The notes under the pieces are model-generated. The model ran no database searches. It saw only the letters and a program-made list of their open reading frames with translations, and had not been told where the DNA came from. Below are positions 1 through 8,731 of a DNA stretch of 64,000 nt, piece after piece. Position 1 is the stretch's first letter. Every line of letters starts with the position of its first letter. This DNA is from an uncultured Algibacter sp. (lineage in GTDB: Bacteria > Bacteroidota > Bacteroidia > Flavobacteriales > Flavobacteriaceae), in the NCBI GenBank assembly GCA_947502405.1, contig CANMZT010000010.1, forward strand, positions 1 through 64,000. The letters are read 5' to 3'. Position numbers and translations under genes: made by a program.

Positions 1-2790
1 AATGTAGCACAGATCACAGCAAGCGATCAGTTTGATCCAGATAGTGATCCAACTACAGACAATACGGTAGATGAAGACGGCGATGGCAATGGCGATGATG
101 ATGACGAAGATGAACTTACCATAGCTCCAGCGCAGGCAGATTTATCATTAACTAAAATAGTTGTTGATGGAGATACAACGCCACTTGTAGGGTCAGAAAT
201 CACTTTTGAAATTAGAGTATTTAATGACGGGCCACAAGATGCCACAGGAGTAGAAGTGATGGATTTATTACCATCAGGATATGACTTTGTGTTATATAGT
301 TCAACATCGGGAGTATATGATGAGACTACGGGGTTATGGACATTAGGAACAGTGCTTTCAGGAGAATCAGAAACATTATTAATAGACGTTTTAGTGAATG
401 CAACAGGAGATTATTTCAATGTTGCAGAAGTAATTTCTTCAGATGTATTTGATCTAGATTCAGTTCCAAATAATGATGATGGTGATCAAAGTGAGGATGA
501 TGAAGACAATGCTGTAGTGACACCTATAGAATCTATCTCAGACCTTTCATTAGTAAAAACTGTAGTAGATAATGATATAACGCCATTAGTAGGTTCAGAA
601 ATTACATTTCAAATTACAGTAACTAATGATGGGCCTCAAGATGCCACAGGTGTATCTGTTACAGATGCATTACCATCTGGATACGACTTTGTATTATTCA
701 GTTCTACATCGGGCGTATATGATGAATCAACAGGGGTATGGAATATAGGAGGTATAGCTTCTGGAGAATCAGAAACATTGTTAATAGATGTATTAGTTAA
801 CGCTTCAGGCGACTACTTGAATATAGCAGAAGTGACATCATCTAATACCACAGATTCAGATTCTACACCAAATAATGATGATGGCGACCAGAGTGAGGAT
901 GATGAAGATAGCGCAAGTGTTACACCAGTAATTTCGGTGGCAGATTTATCATTAACAAAAGATGTTGTGGATGGTGATACAAACCCATTAGTAGGTACAG
1001 AAATCACATTTATAATAACGGTAACTAATGATGGTCCGCAAGATGCAACAGGTGTAGAAGTTACAGATCTATTACCATCAGGTTTTGATTATATCTTATT
1101 TAGTTCTACATCTGGAACTTATGATGAGACAACAGGAATTTGGAATGTTGGTAACATTGTTAACGGTGCAACAGAAACTTTATTGATAGATGCTTTAGTT
1201 AACGGATCTGGTGATTATTTAAACATTGCACAAATCTCAAATTCAGATGTTGCAGATAATGATTCTACACCAAATAACGATGATGGTGACCAGAGTGAAG
1301 ATGATGAGGATAATGTGTTAGTTACTCCAGTTGATGCTATGGCCGATTTATCTCTTGCAAAAACAGTTGTAGATAATGAGATTATGCCAAATGTAGGTGA
1401 TGAAATTACATTCCAAATTACAGTAAGTAATGCAGGTCCAGACGCTGCTACAGGTGTAGAGGTTATAGACTTGCTACCACAGGGATTCGACTTTGTTCGT
1501 TTTAGTGCAACATCAGGAATATATGATGAAGTAACTGGTTTATGGACGGTAGGCACCGTTCCTAACGGAAGCTCACAAAGTTTATTTATTGATGTAATTA
1601 TTAATGAGCCAACAGGAACAGCAGGCGAGTACTTAAATGTTTCAGAGATTATAGCAAGTGATGTTATAGACCCTAACAGTACACCAAATAATGATGACGG
1701 AGACCAAAGTGAGGACGATGAAGATAGTATTTTGGTAATGACTGAAACAGCAGATTTAAGTTTATCAAAATCTGTAAGCAACATGAATGCTAATGTAGGC
1801 GACATAGTAACATTTACACTTCAAATAGATAACGCAGGAGTTGATGCGGCTACTGGAGTTTCTTTAGAAGATATCTTACCAATTGGCTACAGCAACATTA
1901 GCAATATTAGTAACGGTGGAGAACTAATTGGAAACATCATTACTTGGTCAGGATTGAATGTGCCTTTAACAGGGCTTACAGTTACCTATGATGCTACTGT
2001 AAACATGCCAACATTACAGGCGGGTGAGTATTTAAACATTGCCCAAATTACTGGAAGCGATCAGTTCGATCCTAATAGTGAACCAGATAATGATGATGGC
2101 GATCAAAGTGAAGATGATGAAGATAGTGCATTTATTAATACCCCAATTGCTGATATAGCAGTAACCAAAACTGTAGATAATACAAACCCATCAATAGGAG
2201 AAACTATTGTGTTTACAATAGTAGCAAATAATCTTGGAGGTATAGACGCAACATCGGTTGAGATTCTTGATGCATTACCTAGCGGATATGAGTTTGTATC
2301 CTTTAATGCTACTGCAGGAAGTTATAGTGAGCAAACTGGATTGTGGGTAATACCTCGTGTTACAGCAGGTAGCTCTGAAACTTTAGAAATTACTGTTGAG
2401 GTGGTAGATGTTAATGATTATATAAATACAGCATCGCTAGAATTCTTAGATCAAATAGATGGTAACGAAAACAACGATACTGATCAGGCTACAATAGAGC
2501 CACAATGTTTACATATTTACAACGAGTTCTCGCCTAACGGAAATGGTAAAAATGAGTTTTTCGTAATTGATTGTATTAACAATTACCCAAATAATGAATT
2601 GCAAATTTATAACAGATGGGGTAATGTAGTTTACATTAAAGAGGGTTACGATAACACGTTTGATGGTATATCAAACGGAAGAGCGGTTGTGAACAAAAAC
2701 AAAAAATTACCAGTAGGGACATACTATTACATTCTTGACCTCGGAGATGGATCTGAACCAAGAGCAGGATGGCTTTACATAGTAAGATAA
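1..2790 (+). CDS. DUF11-repeat surface adhesin, type B T9SS sorting domain (5' partial)
   Basis: The reading frame is already open at base 1 with no stop, so the gene begins upstream; the ATG at 256 is internal. About 930 residues are visible. They form six complete DUF11-type beta-sandwich repeats of about 135 residues. Each opens with a D-L-S-L-x-K motif and closes with an acidic linker (PNNDDGDQSEDDED) that may bind calcium. The last ~95 residues (from about base 2509) match the gliding-motility C-terminal domain (CHU_C), the type B signal for type IX secretion: EFSPNGNGKNEFF, then IYNRWGNVVY, ending in GWLYIVR. The product is probably exported across the outer membrane and attached at the surface as an adhesin or matrix protein. 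The adjacent PorP/SprF-like and PorE-like genes fit this, since type B cargo such as SprB depends on a SprF partner. Total length and N-terminal domains are unknown. Confidence 0.9.
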   Translation, partial: NVAQITASDQFDPDSDPTTDNTVDEDGDGNGDDDDEDELTIAPAQADLSLTKIVVDGDTTPLVGSEITFEIRVFNDGPQDATGVEVMDLLPSGYDFVLYSSTSGVYDETTGLWTLGTVLSGESETLLIDVLVNATGDYFNVAEVISSDVFDLDSVPNNDDGDQSEDDEDNAVVTPIESISDLSLVKTVVDNDITPLVGSEITFQITVTNDGPQDATGVSVTDALPSGYDFVLFSSTSGVYDESTGVWNIGGIASGESETLLIDVLVNASGDYLNIAEVTSSNTTDSDSTPNNDDGDQSEDDEDSASVTPVISVADLSLTKDVVDGDTNPLVGTEITFIITVTNDGPQDATGVEVTDLLPSGFDYILFSSTSGTYDETTGIWNVGNIVNGATETLLIDALVNGSGDYLNIAQISNSDVADNDSTPNNDDGDQSEDDEDNVLVTPVDAMADLSLAKTVVDNEIMPNVGDEITFQITVSNAGPDAATGVEVIDLLPQGFDFVRFSATSGIYDEVTGLWTVGTVPNGSSQSLFIDVIINEPTGTAGEYLNVSEIIASDVIDPNSTPNNDDGDQSEDDEDSILVMTETADLSLSKSVSNMNANVGDIVTFTLQIDNAGVDAATGVSLEDILPIGYSNISNISNGGELIGNIITWSGLNVPLTGLTVTYDATVNMPTLQAGEYLNIAQITGSDQFDPNSEPDNDDGDQSEDDEDSAFINTPIADIAVTKTVDNTNPSIGETIVFTIVANNLGGIDATSVEILDALPSGYEFVSFNATAGSYSEQTGLWVIPRVTAGSSETLEITVEVVDVNDYINTASLEFLDQIDGNENNDTDQATIEPQCLHIYNEFSPNGNGKNEFFVIDCINNYPNNELQIYNRWGNVVYIKEGYDNTFDGISNGRAVVNKNKKLPVGTYYYILDLGDGSEPRAGWLYIVR
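130..2480 (+). repeat. tandem ~400-bp coding repeats (DUF11 modules)
   Basis: Six complete in-frame repeats can be followed at DNA level. The acidic linker recurs near 466, 868, 1270, 1684 and 2092, giving spacings of about 402, 402, 414 and 408 bp. The linker is nearly identical in nucleotides between copies, whereas the globular parts have diverged more. Such arrays commonly change copy number by recombination and often collapse in assembly. Confidence 0.85.
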
Positions 2791-2832
2791 ATTTAGAACA
2801 CAGTATATAGTTTAAAACATAAGAATTTAAAG

Positions 2833-3750
2833 ATGAACTTAAAATTTAAAATAGTATTTAGTCTAGCTCTAGCATTTACATGTTTTCATGTAAATGCACA
2901 GCAAGATCCGCAATATACAGACTACATGTTTAATACATTAACTGTAAATTCTGCCTATGCTGGTTCTAGAGGGCACTTAACCGCTACAGGATTGTACCGA
3001 ACGCAGTGGGTAGGTCTTGATGGTGCACCAGAAACCCAGACCTTTAGTGTGGAATCTCCAGTAGGTAAAAATGTAGGTTTAGGTGTTGTATTGGTAAACG
3101 ATAGATTAGGACCATCAGATGAATTTTTCTTAGATGCTAACTTTTCATATACCATTAATCTAAATTACGATAGCAAGCTGTCTTTTGGGATTAAGGGTGG
3201 ATTAAGGTTGTTGAATGTTGATTGGTCTAGAGGATCATTTCAGGAACAAGAAAATGTATTTCAACAAAATATAGATAATCGATTTTTGCCTACTATAGGT
3301 GCTGGTGTTTACTGGCATAATGATAATAGCTATTTAGGATTATCTGTACCTAATTTTTTAACAAGCGAGCACTACGATGGCGTGCAAAATGCAGTTGCTG
3401 CAGAACGTTTACATTACTTTTTAATTGGTGGTAAAGTGTTTGACTTAAGCCCAAGAATAAAATTAAAACCAGCCTTTTTAGGAAAGTTTGTAGTTGGTGC
3501 ACCAATAATAGTGGATTTATCAGCAAATGTAATGTTTGATGATGTATTTAGGCTAGGTTTAGCATACCGTTGGGACGATTCCGTAAGTGGTCTATTAGGA
3601 TTTCAATTAGGTCCAAAATTAATGATAGGCTATGCTTATGATGCTACTACTACACGTTTAAACAATTTTAACTCTGGAACACATGAAATTATGTTACGTT
3701 TTGAATTAAGATCTAGAGAAAAACAATTAAAATCACCACGATTCTTCTAA
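2833..3750 (+). CDS. PorP/SprF family type IX secretion-associated membrane protein
   Basis: The 305-residue product has a signal peptide (MNLKFKIVFSLALAFTCFHVNA, cut near AQQDPQ) followed by the typical PorP/SprF opening QDPQYTDYMFNTLTVNSAYAG. Alternating amphipathic strands to the C-terminus fit an outer-membrane beta-barrel. SprF is needed for secretion of the adhesin SprB, and type B cargo genes often have a dedicated PorP/SprF neighbour. Here the gene starts 42 bp after a CHU_C adhesin and is followed 12 bp later by a PorE-like gene, so all three are probably co-transcribed. Family membership is clear. That it serves the adjacent adhesin specifically is inferred from position. Confidence 0.9.
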   Translation: MNLKFKIVFSLALAFTCFHVNAQQDPQYTDYMFNTLTVNSAYAGSRGHLTATGLYRTQWVGLDGAPETQTFSVESPVGKNVGLGVVLVNDRLGPSDEFFLDANFSYTINLNYDSKLSFGIKGGLRLLNVDWSRGSFQEQENVFQQNIDNRFLPTIGAGVYWHNDNSYLGLSVPNFLTSEHYDGVQNAVAAERLHYFLIGGKVFDLSPRIKLKPAFLGKFVVGAPIIVDLSANVMFDDVFRLGLAYRWDDSVSGLLGFQLGPKLMIGYAYDATTTRLNNFNSGTHEIMLRFELRSREKQLKSPRFF

Positions 3751-3762
3751 AATATAAGCTAC

Positions 3763-5784
3763 ATGAAAAACATAATTACACTTTTATTTTTAGCTACTGC
3801 AAGCATCACAATGGCACAAAACTCTAACGAGAAAGCCGATAAGTTGTTTGATAGAATGTGGTACAAAGAAGCATCAGCATTATACGAATTAGAGCTGAAA
3901 AAGGCAGAAAGAAAGAAAAAGGGGTTTAATAATGCTACTGATTCTACTTATGTAAATCTTTTAAAACGAGCTGGCGATTCTTATTATTTTAATACCGATA
4001 TGGAAAATGCCCATAGATGGTATGATAAATTGGTGTCTGATTTTTACTCTGATGTAGATACCGAATATATTTTTAGATACGCACACAGTTTGCAGGGTAT
4101 TGGAAAATACAGAGAGGCTAAGCGCTGGATGAAAGAGTTCTCTAAAAGAACTAAAAATAAAGACGATCGTTCACCTAACTTCAGTCAAGAAAAAATAACC
4201 GTTGAAGATATTTTAGATATAGAACCTAGGTTTGTACTTAAAAATATATCAACAAACACCAAGTATTCAGATTTTGGGCCAATGTACTATAAAGACAAGT
4301 TGGTGTATTCATCAGCCGTAGATAGTTCAACATTTCATACTAGAATTTACCACTGGAACGAGCAACCTTTTTTAAATATGTATTTAGGAGCGTTGAATGC
4401 CATAGAATCTGACGTAAAACTAATTGATGAGTTTTCAGATAAATTGAACACACGCTATCATGAGGCTACTTTAGCATTTTCACCAGACGAAACTAAAGTA
4501 TATTTTACCAGAAATAATTACGATGGCGATTTAGGACGTGATGGCAAAGGCACTAATCATTTAAAATTATACAGTGCAGAGTTACGAAAAAATGAAGATA
4601 GTTTGCCTCAATGGAAAAATGTAAAAGAGCTTCCCTTTAATAGTGAAGATTACTCAGTTGGTCATCCAACAGTGAGTAAGGACGGAAAGCTTCTATATTT
4701 TGTTTCTGATATGCCGGGATCCATTGGTGCTACAGACATTTTTGTTGTAGATATTTTGGAAGAAAACGAAACTACCAAACTAGACAGCACTTTTACAGGT
4801 TATTCCAGACCAAGAAATTTAGGGGATAAGGTGAATACTGCTGGTAGAGAAATGTTTCCTTATATCACTAACAATGCCTTGTATTTTGCTTCTGATGGTC
4901 ACTTGGGTTTAGGAGGTCTTGATGTGTATGAAAGTAGGGTGATTGAAGAACAATTTCAAAATCCTGTAAACCTTGGGGCACCCCTTAATAGCAAGCTAGA
5001 TGATTTTGGGTTTATAGTGAATGAAGCTAAAGATAGAGGGTTTGTATGTTCTAATAGGTTAGAAGGAAAGGGCGATGATGATATTTATTCCTTTGTGCGC
5101 TTGCCTGCACCAGAAGGTCCACCTTGTGAACAAGCCATTAGAGGTTATGTGTCGAATGCCATAACTGGCGAACGTATTTCAAATGTAAATATGAATTTAT
5201 TTTCTGATACGGGTAAGTTGTTAGAAACTATAAAAACCAATATTGCTGGCGCATATACATTTAGTACAGTTTTAGATTGTGCAACACCATATAAAGTTAC
5301 AGCAGAAAAAACAGGTTATGAGCTTAAGGAGAAACCAACACTTACATTAAATGAAAATGGAGAGACTGTTGTTGCCCTTGGCTTAGAAACCTTAAACGAA
5401 CTTATAGTTGAAGAACGGGGAGTTTTAAAAATAAAGATTGGTATTATTTATTTTGATTTGGATAAATCGTTTATACGCAATGATGCCGCTGTAGAACTTA
5501 ATAAAATTGTATTGTTAATGACGCAGTATCCGCAAATGGTAATCAAGATTGAATCGCATACCGATTCCAGAAATTCTCAATCTTATAACTTAAGCTTGTC
5601 AGATAGAAGAGCAAAATCTACAAGAGAATATATAATTAGCCAAGGGATAGATGGTAAAAGAATTGAGAGTGCCAATGGTTTTGGGGAATCTCAGCTAATT
5701 AATGATTGTATCGATGGAGTAAGCTGTTCTGAAACGGAACATCAGCTTAACAGACGATCAGAATTTATAATTACTAAAATGTAG
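3763..5784 (+). CDS. PorE-like OmpA family protein (TPR, beta-propeller, CRD, OmpA domain)
   Basis: The 673-residue product has a signal peptide (MKNIITLLFLATASITMAQ). Next come TPR-like helices to about residue 120 and a PD40/WD40-like propeller at about 160-450, with repeats such as LAFSPDETKVYFTRN and PTVSKDGKLLYFVSD. A carboxypeptidase-regulatory-like fold lies at about 455-530 (IRGYVSNAITGERISNVNM), and a C-terminal OmpA peptidoglycan-binding domain at about 560-673 contains ESHTDSR and LSLSDRRAKSTREYI. This is the domain order of PorE, which links the T9SS outer-membrane complex to peptidoglycan. Because it follows a PorP/SprF gene and an adhesin, it may be an anchor dedicated to this adhesin rather than the housekeeping PorE. 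It ends in a TAG at 5782-5784, before a hairpin. Confidence 0.88.
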   Translation: MKNIITLLFLATASITMAQNSNEKADKLFDRMWYKEASALYELELKKAERKKKGFNNATDSTYVNLLKRAGDSYYFNTDMENAHRWYDKLVSDFYSDVDTEYIFRYAHSLQGIGKYREAKRWMKEFSKRTKNKDDRSPNFSQEKITVEDILDIEPRFVLKNISTNTKYSDFGPMYYKDKLVYSSAVDSSTFHTRIYHWNEQPFLNMYLGALNAIESDVKLIDEFSDKLNTRYHEATLAFSPDETKVYFTRNNYDGDLGRDGKGTNHLKLYSAELRKNEDSLPQWKNVKELPFNSEDYSVGHPTVSKDGKLLYFVSDMPGSIGATDIFVVDILEENETTKLDSTFTGYSRPRNLGDKVNTAGREMFPYITNNALYFASDGHLGLGGLDVYESRVIEEQFQNPVNLGAPLNSKLDDFGFIVNEAKDRGFVCSNRLEGKGDDDIYSFVRLPAPEGPPCEQAIRGYVSNAITGERISNVNMNLFSDTGKLLETIKTNIAGAYTFSTVLDCATPYKVTAEKTGYELKEKPTLTLNENGETVVALGLETLNELIVEERGVLKIKIGIIYFDLDKSFIRNDAAVELNKIVLLMTQYPQMVIKIESHTDSRNSQSYNLSLSDRRAKSTREYIISQGIDGKRIESANGFGESQLINDCIDGVSCSETEHQLNRRSEFIITKM

Positions 5785-5869
5785 ATTTATAAAGCTTAAG
5801 GGAATCTACTCTTATGTATAGTCTAAGGTTGGTTAATAGCGATTTCTTGACAAACATTTAGTAGAGAGT

Positions 5870-5893
5870 GAAGCGAGCATTTATGCTCGCTTC
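5870..5893. terminator. bidirectional hairpin between convergent genes
   Basis: An 11-bp perfect inverted repeat (GAAGCGAGCAT / ATGCTCGCTTC) with a 2-nt spacer lies between the plus-strand OmpA gene and the minus-strand histidine kinase, abutting the kinase stop codon. The T tract is weak on both sides, so terminator strength is uncertain. Confidence 0.65.
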
Positions 5894-7411
5894 TTATTTT
5901 ACGTACTTATAGATTTTTTCTAACAGACTTTTTTTATCAAATGGTTTTGGTAGTATAGCATTTGCTCCAGCCTGTTTAAATCGTTTTAAGTCTTCTTTAA
6001 ACACTTCAGAAGATATGACTACAATTGGGGTTTTTCTATATTCTTTCGAGAGATTACGTATTGAAGTAGTTATATCCATAGCACTAAAACCTTCAATAGT
6101 GTTAGATAATAATATTAAATCTACGTTATGATTAATAATATGTGGAACAACATCATTACCATTTGTAATAATGTTTAAATAAAAGCCGCCTTCATTAGCT
6201 ATGATTTTTAATACAGATAATTGAATTAATTCAGCATTTTCAACCAACAATATACTCTGTTTAGAAGCTAAGTTACCTTTCAAATCTTCTACTAATTTAT
6301 TTTTTAAACTTTTATTATATCTCGTAAGTTTAAAACTAATATTACAAGTAAATTTACTGCCGCCATTAACCTCGCTTTCAACATTTATGTTGCCGTTCAT
6401 TTTTAAAACTAAATATCTTACAATGGATAACCCTAGTCCAATACCATTATTATTTTCGATTACAGAGGGAAATTTTTTAAATCTAACAAATATCAGTTCA
6501 TGGTTTTCTGGATGAATTCCAATGCCAGTATCGCTAACGGCTATTTGTATGTTAGCTTTATTAGCTCTTTCATAATTTAAAGAGACACTAAGATTTATAG
6601 AGCCCTTTTTTGTGAATTTAATAGCATTATCAAGTAGGTTGCCTACAATTTGTTTTAACCTGTAGGAATCTCCGTTTAAATATTCTGGCAGTTTTGGGTC
6701 TAGAATATAATTGAACTCAAGATTTTTTTTAGTAATGAGGTGTTTATAAGCTTCAATCAGTTCATTTAAAAGCTCTTCTAAACTAAATACTTTATCAACT
6801 AAAATAAGCTTACCAGATTCTATTTTTGAGAGATCTAAAACATCTTCAATTCGGTTTTTTAAATCTCTATTGGCAGATTTAATAATATTGATATAGTTTT
6901 TCTGGTCAGAGCTTAAATCACTATCAATTAATAATTCACTAAATATTATTGAAGCTGTTATTGGGTTTCTTAGTTGATGGCTAAAATTAGCTATGAAGTT
7001 ATTTTTAAAGGCTTCTTTTTCTAATAAATACTCATTTTTAAGTTCTAATACCTGACTATTTATTATGGATTCGTTTCTCGTTTGTGCAGTAAGTTGATAA
7101 TTATTGTAATGTTTGGTTAAATCTTCAATTACTATTAAATTCTCATTACTTTTTTCGGAGTATATAGTAATATCAGTAATAAAAGTATTTGTTTTGAACT
7201 CTATATGAATACATGAAAATTCAAAGCATTCATTTTTTATTATGTTTAGATTTTCAAGTATTTCAAAAAATGGATGGATATTTTGAATTTTACAATGGCG
7301 TTTAATGAAAAATAAAGTGTCATCACTCTCTATTACGTTTCCGTAATCATCAATTAAGATATATTGAAAATTATGTTTATGATATTTTTTTTTGTAATTA
7401 TCTAACATCAA
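5894..7411 (-). CDS. hybrid sensor histidine kinase with degenerate receiver
   Basis: The 505-residue protein has no predicted membrane segment. A PAS-like N-terminal region (~1-105) leads to a HisKA dimerisation domain with H145 in FSHQLRNP, then an HATPase_c domain with N box (NLLDNAIKFT), G1 (DTGIGI) and G2 (NGIGLGLSI) all intact. The C-terminal ~120 residues fold like a receiver and keep the distal Lys (ILPKPFD). However, the phospho-acceptor Asp is Ser436 (DLILLSN), and the N-terminal acidic pair is reduced to VENAE. The H box also has Gln146 where Glu is usual after the His. It is the last gene of a four-gene minus-strand cassette, 9 bp after the GTPase gene. ATP binding looks competent. 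Normal phosphorelay to its own receiver is not possible, so the receiver may act as a protein-interaction domain. Confidence 0.88.
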   Translation of the reverse strand: MMLDNYKKKYHKHNFQYILIDDYGNVIESDDTLFFIKRHCKIQNIHPFFEILENLNIIKNECFEFSCIHIEFKTNTFITDITIYSEKSNENLIVIEDLTKHYNNYQLTAQTRNESIINSQVLELKNEYLLEKEAFKNNFIANFSHQLRNPITASIIFSELLIDSDLSSDQKNYINIIKSANRDLKNRIEDVLDLSKIESGKLILVDKVFSLEELLNELIEAYKHLITKKNLEFNYILDPKLPEYLNGDSYRLKQIVGNLLDNAIKFTKKGSINLSVSLNYERANKANIQIAVSDTGIGIHPENHELIFVRFKKFPSVIENNNGIGLGLSIVRYLVLKMNGNINVESEVNGGSKFTCNISFKLTRYNKSLKNKLVEDLKGNLASKQSILLVENAELIQLSVLKIIANEGGFYLNIITNGNDVVPHIINHNVDLILLSNTIEGFSAMDITTSIRNLSKEYRKTPIVVISSEVFKEDLKRFKQAGANAILPKPFDKKSLLEKIYKYVK

Positions 7412-7420
7412 ATCTAACTC

Positions 7421-7912
7421 TTAAAATAACTCCCTAGCTAATTTAGAGAAAAGAGATTCAACTCTACTACCAGTTTTAGCACTTACAAAAAATTCGACAA
7501 GAGGTTTAAAAGTACCGGTGTGTTGTGTTAAATATGCTTTATTAACCAAATCTACTTTGTTACCAACTACTTTTACAGGAATATTTTTGTAATTTTCACT
7601 TAAGAAACTTAGTTCAGATTTAAGATTTTTAAACGTTTCGGGTCTAGATAAATCAAATACATAAATAAACCCATGAGTTCCTAAAAGATAGGAGGTTCGT
7701 GTTTTTTTAATATCGTCCTGCCCTTCCAAATCCCAAATAACGAGAGAAACAGACGTTTTATTATCACTTATTTCAATAGTTTTTTTTGAAATATGAACAC
7801 CAATTGTAACCTTATAGTCTTCAGAAAATGTATTTTCAACAAAACGTCTTATTAATGAGGTTTTGCCAACTCCAAAATGACCTATTAAAACAATTTTTTT
7901 AGATGTTATCAT
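7421..7912 (-). CDS. Ras-like small GTPase
   Basis: The 163-residue single-domain GTPase has all five G motifs: P-loop GHFGVGKTS (residues 11-19, Lys17), switch I Thr36 (YKVTIG), DLEGQ (61-65, Gln65 equivalent to Ras Gln61), NKVD (118-121) and SAK (144-146). The order and spacing are those of Rab/Ras-type proteins, not of Era or EngA. There is no C-terminal cysteine for lipidation. The start overlaps the end of the preceding gene by 14 bp, so translation is probably coupled. Bacterial Ras-like GTPases such as MglA work as switches with roadblock/longin-type partners, and the overlapping upstream gene may encode such a partner. The downstream effector may be the histidine kinase. The biological role is not known. 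Confidence 0.92.
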   Translation of the reverse strand: MITSKKIVLIGHFGVGKTSLIRRFVENTFSEDYKVTIGVHISKKTIEISDNKTSVSLVIWDLEGQDDIKKTRTSYLLGTHGFIYVFDLSRPETFKNLKSELSFLSENYKNIPVKVVGNKVDLVNKAYLTQHTGTFKPLVEFFVSAKTGSRVESLFSKLARELF

Positions 7913-8729
7913 TTTTAAAAAAAGCCTCTAATTTTGTGGTTAGTTTTGTTTTGTTATTCAAATTTTTAATTACACTTTTTTCATTTACAAATTTAAGAAT
8001 TTGATCCTCAAGTTTATCTTTATATATGATGTTATATACTCCTGAGACTACAACAGCGATATAGAATGAAGAAAAGTTTTGAAGATGTATATGGTATAAA
8101 TCGTATTCAATGTATTGCAGGTCTTGTTCTTCTTTTTTAAATGCATCTTCTACAAAACTTTTGATGGCTGTAAGCATACCGGCCACCATGTCTTCATCAG
8201 CCATTTTGGTTTTGGAATATTTCGCCAAAACTATTCCAGAACCTTTTTCAATGATGATAACCTGTTCTATTTTAGCATTAGTTTGATCTTGAATAATTAA
8301 GTCTGATTCTTCAATGCCAGAAGCTCTAGATTTTGCTTTTCTAAACAAGCGTTTAAATGAAAACGTTTTATTAATTTGATTGTTTATGTTTTCAGATAAC
8401 AATTTCATCTCATGCTGTACATAACGTTTTACCATTTGCCCAAGAATGGGGAAAAGTGCTTCTACAACTGAGTCTTTAGAATGTTTTATTTCTTCTTTTA
8501 ATGCCTCGGTAATAGAAGGACCAAGTGTGTCTGGAATTTCTTTTATAAACTGTTGTAACTTTTTATTTATTATTGGATCTACCTTGGTTGATAGATTTTT
8601 CCTTTCATTAACTGTGCTTTCAAGAATCTTTATTTTTTTTTCAATAGATGAAGCAAACTCTCGCTCATCGGTAAGCAGAATATCTTTTATAATACTTAGT
8701 TTTTCATCTTGATTCATGTAAGAAAACAA
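7899..8729 (-). CDS. core of GTPase-associated OmpA-type proteins, lacking the OmpA domain
   Basis: The 276-residue protein has a helical N-terminal region (LLTDEREFASSIEKKIKILE) and a block containing LGPSITEALKEEIKHSKDSV and VVEALFPILGQMVKRYV. An alpha/beta segment follows (~140-240), with IEQVIIIEKGSGIVLAKYS and DEDMVAGMLTAIKSFVEDAF. From memory, these motifs recur in large OmpA/MotB-domain proteins of cyanobacteria and proteobacteria that lie next to Rab-like GTPases. There they read roughly as FPvxGPairra, then RVEQVFLIHRETGLLL, then DADMVSGMLTAIQDFVRDSF. The family normally continues into a C-terminal OmpA domain, which is absent here. The alpha/beta segment could be a roadblock/longin-like GTPase partner; that is inference. 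No signal peptide or membrane helix is apparent. Confidence 0.7.
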   Translation of the reverse strand: MFSYMNQDEKLSIIKDILLTDEREFASSIEKKIKILESTVNERKNLSTKVDPIINKKLQQFIKEIPDTLGPSITEALKEEIKHSKDSVVEALFPILGQMVKRYVQHEMKLLSENINNQINKTFSFKRLFRKAKSRASGIEESDLIIQDQTNAKIEQVIIIEKGSGIVLAKYSKTKMADEDMVAGMLTAIKSFVEDAFKKEEQDLQYIEYDLYHIHLQNFSSFYIAVVVSGVYNIIYKDKLEDQILKFVNEKSVIKNLNNKTKLTTKLEAFFKNDNI

Positions 8730-8731
8730 AT

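Noticed and set aside
1215-1805. 196-residue open frame on the minus strand
   Set aside because: It is a mirror of the repetitive adhesin coding sequence, rich in Ser from the antisense of the acidic linker. The plus-strand frame is clearly the gene.
1-2480. CRISPR-like periodic repeats
   Set aside because: The period is about 400 bp and the repeats are coding; no short repeat-spacer array was seen anywhere in the window.
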